DNA of 64,000 nt from Siphonodentalium dalli (taxonomy: Eukaryota; Mollusca; Scaphopoda; Gadilida; Siphonodentaliidae), in NCBI GenBank assembly GCA_032622095.1, contig CP136061.1, positions 43,285,797 through 43,349,796 of the forward strand, in the 5' to 3' direction. The notes under the pieces are model-generated. The model saw only the letters and a program-made list of their open reading frames with translations, searched no databases and was not told where the DNA came from. The translations under genes were made by a program, and so were the position numbers. Positions 22,570 to 33,600 of the stretch are shown in pieces; the stretch's first letter is position 1; every line of letters starts with the position of its first letter.

Positions 22570-23689
22570 GCAAACACATATAATTATTATTAGTGGCTCA
22601 GAAAGACAAGATCCAAATACCAACACTGTTCTGGTATCAACTTGCATCAAACAATCACAAACTTCTGCACACGTTGGTTATTCTCTTTATCCACCATTCA
22701 CTACATCAATTACTTATAAACACTAGATAAACCGAATGGTTATTAGGTCAATGCAGGTAATAAGGTCAGCATATGTTGATATCAGGTTTCTATTTTCTTT
22801 ACATTATTTATGATAATTATATACCTTACTTAGGGTCCTGCGAATTGGAGATTTTGATCGAATCGAATATCGAATCGAATTCAGGAAATCGAATTGAATA
22901 TCGAATCAAATATTGATTCGAATCATATCTGTATGTTGTATTCTCAATTGGGCATGTTTTGTCAACGATTAGACAATTTGTGAAACGTTCTATGAACCAC
23001 ATGCACGAAGTTCCATTATAACTTATGTGGCGATGAACCGTCATTTGCATTACTATTAACTTCAATTGATAATTGATTAAAACGTCTATGCGGCCGTCAC
23101 AACGATTAATATATAACCACTAATAGTCCAGGCACATTAGGTGTGAATGGGGAAAAGTAAGGAAATAAATCCCAGAAAGCTGATTTTTTTATATTATTTA
23201 GGCCATAACATCGCGGATGCGTCACGAAAAGTCCCCTAAAATCGGAGTTGAGCTTTCGGAGTTAACCAATTTTTTTCATAAAAAAATAAAAAATAATATA
23301 AAATAACATAATGACCCCAAAAAATGACGATTTTTTCAGACAATCTGTATTTTTCGATGTCAAATTTCTCGGGCTATTCATTACGGAGGCGCAAGCAATT
23401 CGTTTTAAAAACTGCACAGATATCACTCCTCCAACATAATATGCGGGATTAGCAACTATACCTATACTATGATAAGTGGTCAATACTTGTAAAAACATAA
23501 CCCTACCCGTAAACTGGCTCTCGTCACATTTTGTCCTTCCGCTAGTCCAAAGCTTGTTGTAGAAAACACACCAACTGTGAAAAGGGCGATAAAAGCATGA
23601 AACTTGGCACATATGTTCCTTATACGCTACTGCTTATTTTCACATGTGGCGTCATTTGCAACAGGCTCTTCTTAGCAACGGTTGCTAGG

Positions 23690-24110
23690 CAACTACCCGA
23701 CATCGGATTAATGCATATGACTGATATTATACGTGTTCTACGTCGTGTAGCATGTTTATGGTGAACATATTTGTTGTCAGTTTTGACCTGACTGACAAAT
23801 TGCCATATTACTTACTTACAAGGGGTGGCGGTTGCTAGGGACGCACACACAATCTAAAAATGCACATATGACTGATATTATGGTAGCTTTAACAAACTAA
23901 ACTACACCTAATAGCACTTTTGTGTTGAAAGCAATTAGAATAGTTGTTAGTGTTGAGATGGCTGAAAAAAATACCATATAATTCTTACTTATATGAGTGG
24001 TAACTGTTGCCAGGGTCATACCCGAAATAAAAACATGCACATATGACTGATATTATGGTAGCATTAACGTTTTTATGGTGAAAACAATTATAAATGTTGT
24101 TAGTGTGAGT
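23690..24110 (+). repeat. ~175-bp subterminal units, left arm
   Basis: About 2.5 to 3 units, each with GGTTGCTAGG, a cytosine-rich ACCCGA block, ATGACTGATATTAT and a GTTTTTATGGTGAAAACA-like block. Inverted counterparts lie at about 26260-26830. Confidence 0.75.
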
Positions 24111-24239
24111 CTAACCAGAATATGGGTACACTTATCCGTTGTGGTCCATCAGTTTAGATATCGGGAATTCAAAGTGAGAGTTGAAAAGTTGTTGCTTATA
24201 TTTAATATGAGGCATGGTCATAATAGTTATATAAGCCAT

Positions 24240-25760
24240 AGACCCAGACAGCTAGTTATATAATGCAAGTCACGGACCAACTCTACTATATATGAAGAAC
24301 ATAGCTAGGGTCAGCCACCAATATGTTAGCCATGGCCCTAGCCTACAATAGTTAGGTTAGGAACCCAGGCACATATATACTCACAGGACCCATGTCCATA
24401 CATATAGGCTATGTACGTACGATATGTATAGTTCATGAACCAGACCGCTTCATATAACCATACATGTATGATATCTATGATCATGACCATGACACTGTTA
24501 CATGGTGCAAATAACCAAGTGCCCACAGATAGACCATGTACTAAGATACCATAGACCAAGTCCGATGCACAATAGATTAGTGCACCATGGATTCAGGAAC
24601 CTATATATGGTATGAACATATGAGACAGTTTTATGACAGACCAACCTATATATAGATATTGGACCGATGCCACATAGACGAAAGTTAAGGATGGGGGCCC
24701 TTATAAATAGCCCATACACATATGGCACTGTAGGTTGGCCATGGACACATATCCATACGTGTAGGCCATGGACCAAGGCCGATATATGTATGCCATATTG
24801 AATTATACCCAGGCATAAGCAGGTGTCTGTCTATATGTAGGATATGGACCCACCCCTCGTACATGATATATCTACACCAAAGACCCAGGCAAGTTTAAAT
24901 AGTGTTAATACACAAGTGACTATAATGATGTATGCAGTGATACAATTGCCTATATGTAGGACATGGACACATGTCCCTAAATAAAAGCTACGGCACCGGC
25001 TTTATCAATCATTTCATAGATTCACATATATGCTGGTAGGCCATGGACTGATCCACATATATAGGAGACACATGGACCCCATGCCTACGGGTAAGTCCAT
25101 GCATGTGCATGGATCCACGTCTCTATACTATATGAATACCGTATACGTACGTCCGTTTTCAGCCATTCGACCAACGCCCTATAGCATGAAGGTCCCTATC
25201 GATTGGTCGTGTGCACCACCATAGCTTGGCTATGGACCCAGGCTCATATAGGTAGGAAATTGAGACGGGCCACTATGGACAGCCCATGTATCCAGGCTGA
25301 TTTAGTTATGACTTTATTACAAGACATTTATATGTAAAACATGAACCCATCCCATGAATGTACATGTGCCATGACTATCTAGGTTATAACCACAGCCACG
25401 CATACGCTATGGACCCATATGAACACCACATGTAGTGCAAATACACAAGTGTCTATAGTTATGTACACATGACATGTACCCAGGCAAATCAATAGAATGA
25501 ACCCTAAATAGTATATCATCGGCCCAGGCTCCTTTCTATGACATGGACACAGTAGTTAAGACACGTCATTGGATGCTGTTCCTTAGTAACTGTGGGTTGG
25601 TAATGGGCCCATGGCTGCCCATGTAAATGGGTATTGGTCACCGGTTCCAAAGGGTAGTTCATGGTATCTCAATCTGAAATATATAGGCCACGCTCATGTA
25701 CGAGCTCCAATAGACTTGTAAATGACTCATGACCATGTATTGACATGTATGTAGTTATGG
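24240..25760. repeat. Degenerate core array of CCATGGACC motif
   Basis: Variants of TATATGTAGGCCATGGACC and its complement recur irregularly, roughly every 50-90 bases in both orientations, with period and spacing eroded. Small frames through it (24338-24776, 25030-25224) come from this repetition and show no domain. Confidence 0.6.
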
Positions 25761-26259
25761 CATGGATATGAAAGAAACACAGTTAGTTCATACCGTATAG
25801 CAACTGGTATGCGGATGCTACCACACCGTGATAGAGTGTTCTGCATGGATGCCATTGTCAAATGTAGTGCAAATGTCGGATTCCATGGAGGGGGGTTCAG
25901 GTGGTATCGACATAAATGTGGGTCAATATTTTTACATGTCTCATCAAAATGTATTCCAAAAATCGAATCATGGAAGAAACAATAGTAAACTCCACACAGG
26001 TATGTGATTCTGATAAAACTAACTGAATAGTCTGTCAGTTTAAAGAAGATTTGTCAATGGTAGGTGGTTACCTAGCAACAATGAAACCTCAATACCAATT
26101 TGCCACAAGAGAATGCGTCAGTACACAACACAACAACCTTTAGTTATGCATTATTGTCAATATAAGCATAATATGGCATATTATGAAACAATTATATCAT
26201 GCAAATTTCCCAAAACTCATACCATATCATGAAACAGTTATATCAGTTAAATTACCAGA

Positions 26260-26830
26260 AACTCATACATATGGTATGCTTTCAAATGTGGGTATGTCCA
26301 TAGCAACCACTACACACCCGTTAGGTAACGAATGCGGCAACTCTAACAACAATTATAATAATTGTTTTCAATATAAAAATGTTACATGACGTAGTTTAGT
26401 TTGTTAAAACTACAATAATATCAGCCATGTGTACATTTTTCGATGTCTGGTATGTCCCTAGCAACGAAACCGTTACCAGAAATATATAGTAATTTTAAAG
26501 TCGAACCCACACTAACAATAACTATTACAATTGTTTCACCATAAAATGATAATGACGTAGTTTATATTAGTTTGTCAAAACTATCATAATATCAGTCAGC
26601 TCGGCATTTTTCGATTTCGGGTATGTCCCTAGCAACCGTTACCACCCCTGTAAGTAAGAACTATGGTAATTTTCCAGCTAGATCTACTCGAACAACAACT
26701 AATATTACTTTTACCATAAAAATGCTGCATGACGTAGGTTAGATTGTTAAAACTGCCATAATATCAGTCATATTTGTATTTCTTCGATGTGGGATAGTTG
26801 CCTAGCAACCGTTGTCAAGGACGGACCTGC
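26260..26830 (-). repeat. ~175-bp subterminal units, right arm
   Basis: Three to four units in inverse orientation to those at 23690-24110, recognised by ATAATATCAGTCA and CCCTAGCAACCG. Differences between units within an arm are comparable to those between arms, suggesting amplification before or together with arm formation. Confidence 0.75.
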
Positions 26831-27596
26831 CGCGACGTCTATACATCTGAAAATGATTAATAGTGTATAAGGAACCTATGTGCCAAGTTTCATAGTGTTA
26901 TCACCATTTGTACAATTGTTACGTCAAACGCCAGGACTATTATGTGGTATTTTGCCTTTCAGATACTCAAAGCCATGGGGTACGTTTTAGGGGGTAGTGT
27001 TATGTTTCCGTCTATAAAATCTTAAAGATGGTGATGGTTCGATATATCTCATCACTTTCCTGTTCTGAACTAACCACTCTTCTAGTATAATGGTTCATAT
27101 TTTAGCTCATTATAGTCTGAATATCTTTACTCGGCCTCTTTTGTTAGGAAAATTTTGAATCACCATGCGATTTATATGCTCTCTTCGCCAATAAATGTCA
27201 TCACAATTATGAAATATCGACTGTTAGTAAGCTCTAGCACCAATTACGCATATCTATCGACACATGCTTCATGATGGACGGGTATGTGTGAAGATTGAGT
27301 CCATAAATTAGCCTACATATGACTGCATTCGCATATGGTCTAAATGAATTTCGTCAGAAATTGCACCATTGCGAAAAATCATGATATCTCAAAAAGCTCA
27401 ACTCGGATTCTAGGGGACTTTTGCCAAGTTGTTCATAAACATGTTCTTATTATTCCCTGAAAAATTCAGCTTTCCAGGATTTTTTGCACTAGTGAAACCT
27501 AATGTGCCTGGACTATAAACGGATTATTGGAACTAAAATCACGCAAAATTTGTACAGATTGCATGTGTATGCAAAATTGCAAATCAACATTCGGAA

Positions 27597-27806
27597 TCAC
27601 CCGTTGTTATAAACTTGAAGATGCAACAACATTCGCAGTGTAGCCTGTTTATGTAGTGCTGGATGCTTCATGGACAGATGATTACATAGTTGGGTCGTTG
27701 TCCCAGATGCTTGCGATTTATACACCATGTTGCATTCATCACATGTATAAGCCTGCAGCTTTATCATGTTTAAAATAAACATGAATAATGGATGTCGTTT
27801 TGTCAA
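27597..27806 (-). pseudogene. BED-type zinc finger remnant of hAT transposase
   Basis: A 69-codon minus-strand frame. Residues ~19-52 read YTCDECNMVYKSQASGTTTQ then LCNHLSMKHPALH, giving C-x2-C followed by H-x4-H and the hydrophobic spacing of BED fingers in hAT transposases. The frame closes shortly after the finger, and no RNase H-fold catalytic core follows on this strand. It sits ~500 bases inside the right end, where a transposase N-terminal exon would be expected. I read it as the only surviving coding piece of the parental element. Confidence 0.65.
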
Positions 27807-28917
27807 GTGTCAAAGAGCGCTCTGAAATTGAAAGTAAACTTCAAAAGAAAACACCCGCCAAAATGCAGTTTTCGTTGCCGGGAACACGTGTTGTTTAAAT
27901 TCTGAGCTATATTACATAACGCTGAATCTGAGACGGATAGACCGTGAATAATGCTAGCGGTTGATCAGTCTCATAGCTATTATAATTTACGCGCGTCGTC
28001 GGTCCATCTGCGATCTCCGAGCTTTTGGCTACCATGTTCAAAGATAGAAATCAGACGTATTTAGAGGCTAATTGCTGTCTATACTTATATTTAATATATA
28101 TAATCGCAATGTACAATAAGAATTATAAGGTACATATATACATCATTTTCTGTAATTAAATGGCACAAAACAGCTAAGATCGACGTGTGTACCTACCCGT
28201 AAACAGCCTACTTTCCCATCAGTGTATATTCGAAATTTCGAGTTGGCAATTTCGAATCGAATTCGAATCGAATTTGACTTTCGAATCGAATCTCATATAG
28301 AATATTCGCAGGACCCTAACCTTACTCGTATTTAAATTCGCACAGTACTATTTTTTGCGCACCCAATGGTGCGCGAATTTAAAACTGAGCGAAAAATAGT
28401 ACGACTCCCAAGTTTAATCTAACATGCAGTCAATATGAAATAAAATGTTGCTGAATTTACATATATTATGAACGGTTGAATAGACAATTACCCCTATATA
28501 TTTACATTCAGCCAACCACTATCAAGACCATTGATCACAATGCCAATCGAAAATCATGGTAACATAGACATTGTTGATATGCTTGTATAAGAACTACTAA
28601 TATTCCAGGTCGCCACAAAATTATGATGTATGTAGTTACTAGTTTATTGTCAACACGATGTAAATCTGCCGCGATTGTGTTTAATATACACATATACTAT
28701 ATCCAGCAATGATTAAGAACCGAAACTTTCATCAGCTTCAAGATATATGAAAATATCACGAAAATATTTTTATCAGTTTTGAATTCGCGCAGCTAGGTGC
28801 GCGAATTTAAAGTGCGCGAATTCAAAACTGAGCGAAAAATAGTACTGCGCGAATTTAAATACGAGTAAGGTATGCAAATTGAGCCAAATCACTGGTGACA
28901 ATGTTGACAGCTGTTAG

Positions 28918-29191
28918 CCCTTCCATGACTGGAAATTCCTGAAATTTTGCGAAAACCCTCTGCCAATGCATTCTCATATATATGCGAGTCTCCCATAGGG
29001 AACCTCACGTATATAAGAGATTACATTGGCCTAACAATATTTACCATGTAAGCCAGTGCATTCTCTTATATATGCAAGAGACTCGCAAGAGACGGGGAGA
29101 CTCGCAAGAGACGGGGAGACTCGCATATATAAGAGAATGCACTGGCACATGATCTTTAATGCTGCACCAGAGCAGCTCCTGTCTGAAAGGG
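28918..29191. mobile_element. TTAA-type MITE, CCCTTTCA subfamily, reverse copy (b2)
   Basis: Reverse orientation: the ends CCCTTCCATGACTGG and TCTGAAAGGG enclose two hairpins (CTCTTATATATGCAAGAG type). A duplicated GAGACTCGCAAGAGACGG unit lies at 29083-29122. The flanking TTAA is no longer intact (TTAG on the left). Confidence 0.7.
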
Positions 29192-29221
29192 ACATCATTG
29201 TGATTAGGAAGTTTTCTCGTC

Positions 29222-30055
29222 CCTAACTCATTGCAATTGATAAACATGTGAACAAAACAGGAAAATGATTTTTGTTCTAAACCATATCTAAACCATTAGT
29301 ACATGCAAACATTCAAAGATCTAAAGAACTCATTCGTTTCCTACTGCACTGTGGTTTTCTTACATCATGAATACTAATTAGTTTTTGTTCACTTCATACT
29401 TGATAAAGGCTACTAGATAGCCGAAAGCTCGTGTTTTTTAAAAACTCAAATGAGTCTTAAATGGTGTTACTTTATTTTATTCCCATTTACTATTAACACA
29501 GACTCATACGGCATATACTTCAATAATGTCTGAATTAGCTTATACTTAGACTCATAAAAATATGCACATCATTGGCACTCATCGCAGAAACGATTGAAAC
29601 AATTAGTGAAATGTCAGATTTATATGCAAAGGACAGTACAGTGTGGTGGATAGATTACATATGTTGCTAATGCTGTCACTCAAACTATTTATGTCTGTTT
29701 GGATAAATTGGCATCAAGATCTATTTGACTCAGCCAATAAATGCTCAAATCGCCCTCAGACATAATTAATTTACATATACATATTCCCGCTACAAATTAT
29801 ATATTTATGGTGCAGGTTGTACCGCATTAGAACTCTACCCATTTATCACATGTATACTAAATATTACTATCACAAAACACATGCATAGCCACATCACTAT
29901 CAGTATACTTGACATACATGAACAAATAATGTGTGCAGGGTTCACAGTACTGTTTGCAGAATGCAAAATATTTCCTGTTTGACAAAAAATATTTTCATCA
30001 TCCAGCAAAGGCTCTGGCAAGTACTGGCAGGTTTCAATGATATCAGAAAGTAGAA
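29222..30055. other. Spacer downstream of CCDC66-like gene
   Basis: AT-rich DNA with no repeat shared in the window and no gene-like frame. Confidence 0.45.
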
Positions 30056-30057
30056 GA

Positions 30058-30307
30058 CCATGATGGGAGCTGCGCTGGTGAAGCATTAAAGATCCTGTGC
30101 CAGTGCATTCTCTTAAAAATGTGAATCTCCCATAGCGAGCCTTGCATATATGAGAGAATGTGCTGGCTTAGAAGATCAAGGTAAATACTGTTAGGCCAAT
30201 GTATTCTCTTATATATGCGAGACTCCCTATGGGAGACTCGCATATATAAGAGAATGCATTGCCAGAGGGTTTGCGCAAAACTTCAGGGAACTCCAGTCAT
30301 GGAAGGG
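30058..30307. mobile_element. TTAA-type MITE, CCCTTTCA subfamily (b3)
   Basis: The left CCCTTT end is lost (the match starts at CATGATGGGAGCTGCGCTGG). The right end GGAAGGG abuts TTAA (30308-30311). Both internal hairpins are recognisable. Confidence 0.7.
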
Positions 30308-30418
30308 TTAAACTGTATAGTGAATAAGAATGAAATGTAGTGGAGAGGGTGACCTGAACGTGTGCTACACGTACCTGCTGATGAGGCAGAGACCAGTCAC
30401 TTCCAAATCCTAAATGTT

Positions 30419-30424
30419 TTTATT
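30419..30424 (-). promoter_or_regulatory. Candidate polyadenylation signal AATAAA
   Basis: AATAAA on the minus strand lies 83 bases past the CCDC66-like stop codon (30507-30509), so the 3' UTR may be only about 100 bases. Predicted by position only. Confidence 0.5.
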
Positions 30425-30506
30425 CAAAACCGGCAACCTTCCGGTATTCTCAAGAAACCTGGATGATAGCACACTATTTTACTAGAGAACAGCCTGAACA
30501 GGCTAC

Positions 30507-30656
30507 CTACACGTTCAGGTCACTGGGAGACATGCACGTCTCCAGTTCTCGTTGTCGACTCATTAAGTTCTCCTTTAGGTAGTTGAGTTGTTGTAGTATC
30601 CTATCTTGTCGTGCAGTTGGGTGATCAGTTACCATGTCAGGATTGAGAATTGGATT
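30507..30656 (-). CDS. CCDC66: CCDC66 last exon (13)
   Basis: Acceptor TTTTTCAG at 30657-30664, phase 0, stop TAG at 30507-30509. Encodes NPILNPDMVTDHPTARQDRI followed by LQQLNYLKENL and a QRELE helix. This matches the conserved C-terminal helix of vertebrate CCDC66 (LLNPNM...RQQAILKGL). It was too short to stand out as an open frame and was found by following the phase-0 donor at 34015-34020. Confidence 0.9.
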   Translation of the reverse strand, partial: NPILNPDMVTDHPTARQDRILQQLNYLKENLMSRQRELETCMSPSDLNV

Positions 30657-33600
30657 CTGAAAAAGGCAAGAACAGATAGCGAATGATCAATAAGATAATT
30701 AACCCTTTCATGACGGGAGCTATCCTGTGCCAGTGCATTCTCTTATAGGAAGCCTTGCATATAAAAGAGAATGCACTGACTTACAAGGTCAAGGTAAATA
30801 TTGTTGGGCCAATGCATTCTCTATATATGCAAGGCTCCCTATTACAGCAGCTCCAGTCATGGAAGGGTTAAGAAACGTATTTTACAGCAATTAGTTTCCA
30901 TGTGTTCACAAAAAATCTACACAAATTAGATAACATCACGCATATATTGATTAACCCTTTACCCAACAAACCGGCCAAATAAAGCTTCAACAGCCTAAAA
31001 TATCTTCGCTCTGTCTCAATAGAACCATACAAATATGGATATCATTGGAACCGGCTCATTGACCACATTGTGATGGTTATAGTTATGCCCTGTGCCAATG
31101 CATTCTCTTATATATGCGAGTCGACCATAGGTCGCCTTGCATATATAAGAGAATGCATTGGCCTAAAAAAAATCTTTTTTTAACACTTTTTACCATTTTT
31201 TCTTACATTCTTTAACAATTTGATGGTATTTGAGAAGAAGATGTTTAAAATAATTACTATGGAGGGAAAGAGTTATGGCCCTGGCTTTGCAACTATTTGA
31301 CCCAGTGACCTCATTTGAACAAATCTGAATGAGAGTCACCTAGGGAACATCCACACCAGATATGAACCTATTCGGTCCAAAGGATCTAGAGAAGATGTTC
31401 AAAGAATTGTTGACGGATGGATGGACGGACGGACGGCACGACGACGGACGACGGACGAGGAGTGATGACTATAGCTCCACCGGAGACTTCGTCTCAGGTG
31501 AGCTAAAAACTGTTGCAATAATTTGTCAACAAATATCGGTAATTGTGTAGAAAGTTTACTTAATTTAGTCTGAAACTGATTTTCATAATATTTTTCAATG
31601 CATTGACCTTTTCCAATGATTGCCGTCAAGTTTATATTGAACTTTGGTATCTTATTAGACTAATGTGGACTTTGATTGGTTATGACACTGTAACAGTACT
31701 GGTTACATAGCATGGTATTGGAGAGGTATTAATGATGAAAATTAGAACAAAGATGATCTATTTTTACATGCGCTTGTTTTATGTTTTATGCTTTTTTATG
31801 TTATTTCGCACGAACCCACTTTGAAGGCTCTGAGTCCCTTTGATGACCATCATGTGATTTATGTTGACATGTGTTACAGCTTAAAGTGATATGAAACACT
31901 CCGGCATGGTGATCAAATATAAATGGAGAATAATCTTATTATAGTATAGTTATTTTTACAAATAGTATATCCAAATTTACAACACACACCGTCATTTTTA
32001 TATATGAATTAAATGCAGTGACTCTCGATGGTGAAATCGTTTTCGTTAGTTTATCGCCGATAGATGCGTCCCGAATCGAGTAGTAAATATTTACAATTGA
32101 GCGTAGTTCTGACGATGTTTTCTATGGAGTGCTACGGATGATTTGCTTTCGGCGATGTTAGAAGAATGTTACATTCCTCCAGTTGTCATAGCGCCTGAAT
32201 ACTAAACTTATCAGTTTAACGCACCCGAACAAGTACATAATATGTCTTTAATCTGGTATCAATACTGAAACTATTTTATGGCTTCTGAAACTATAATTTC
32301 AACATCATCTAGTTGAATTACAAAAAAATAAATAATAATAATAATAGCACGTTGATGTCTATTTTAATTTCCACCACATAAATGGATGGTCACATTTGAC
32401 TATAATACAAGGTATATTTATTAAAGGCACGTGAGGCCTTAGTTGTCGAAAATATTCATATTTGTTCCAATCACCGTAAACAGAAAAACATTAAAACGCA
32501 TACAGTTTCGTTCATATATACCATGACCATCGCGTAAACAGCATGTTATCGTAAAGATTTACTATATTTTACCTAAGCAAGAGCCTGATTGTGTTACAGA
32601 AGACAGCACAATGCTGCTGGCTAATCATACACAAATGGCATAAACGCTCTTTATTCGTTCCATATCAGGAATTCACCAACAAAGAACGCTCTTTATGTTT
32701 ACCATCATAATATAAACAAACACCAGAAAAGTAACTTTTTATGCGTTTGTTTACATAACAATGGTCAAAGATATGACAATAACATACTGTTTATGCGATA
32801 TTTCTTATTTGTATACGGAAAAAGTCTGTCTACATTGTGTTGTTCTTTCTGTTTGTTGCGGTTTTTGACGGGTGGAAATATTTTCACAGGATACCCACCG
32901 CCAAGGCCAACCGTACCTTTAACTAGTATTATTATGTCAAGAAATCTCAAATCAAAGGAAACTGTCAATGACAATGTAGCTCAACTTGGAGAGGGGATAA
33001 TGTCATATATCACAGTCAATGCAGTGATAAGGAATGTGGAAAGTCTAAATGTTTAGGTAATACTAGAGGTCAACACGGAAAGCCATAGGATGTTTGGGAA
33101 CAAGTAGAGGAAAAATGGGGCTGCAGGGCATGCTGAAGGATGCCCTGTTTTTTATTGAAAATCTGCCAAACAGCTCCCATCTTGAAGTGATCCTAAAATT
33201 GCCTGTGAATTTTCAAAACATTTCTCGAATGCATATGGGCTGCAGAGAGTGCAAATGGATTCAAATGTGAAATCAAAGATGGCAACTGAAGGCCATGTTT
33301 TTAAACTAAATTCTGAAAAATTATATAGCTTCCATCTGGAGGTCAACCCAATGATTCATATGAAGTTTGGGATGAATCAGATGAAAAATGTTGTAGTGTG
33401 TTCCAAAAGATATAGTTATGCAGAGTAAAATCAAAGATAACTGCCAGCAGCCATGTTTTTTATTTAAAATTTCAAATCAATAGCTCTCATTTAAAGGAAC
33501 ACCTTGAAGATCCATATGAAGTCGTCTGGGATCAATAGGATAGAAAATGTTGGTACAACATGTAGCCTGTGCCAAAGGATTTAGTGATTCAAAGAGTAAC

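Larger units (their letters stand above)
22831..28318. mobile_element. 5.5-kb hAT-type foldback element
   Basis: A perfect 8-base duplication ACCTTACT (22823-22830 and 28319-28326) flanks inverted ends TAGGGTCCTGCGAAT, both hallmarks of hAT insertion. TCGAATCGAAT clusters lie just inside both ends. The arms pair imperfectly for over 1 kb. TAGTCCAGGCACATTAGG at 23123 pairs with 27494-27513; AAAGTCCCCTA at 23227 pairs with 27412; ATGAAACTTGGCACATA at 23593 pairs with 26879. Each arm then holds about three inward ~175-base units containing GGTTGCTAGG and ATGACTGATATTAT. The core (24.1-25.9 kb) is a separate degenerate array. The only transposase trace is the BED finger near the right end. Confidence 0.85.
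22824..28870. mobile_element. TA-flanked MITE J, split by a hAT element
   Basis: The left 7 bases of J (22824-22830, CCTTACT) are separated from the rest (28327-28870) by the 5.5-kb hAT element and its duplication. Joined across the duplicated ACCTTACT, J is ~551 bases with inverted ends CCTTACTCGTATTTAAAT, flanked by TA at 22822-22823 and 28871-28872. Its interior repeats GCGCGAATT blocks. Confidence 0.8.

Noticed and set aside
24338-25224. Several 60-90-codon frames in the hAT core
   Set aside because: They follow the degenerate CCATGGACC array and contain no domain.
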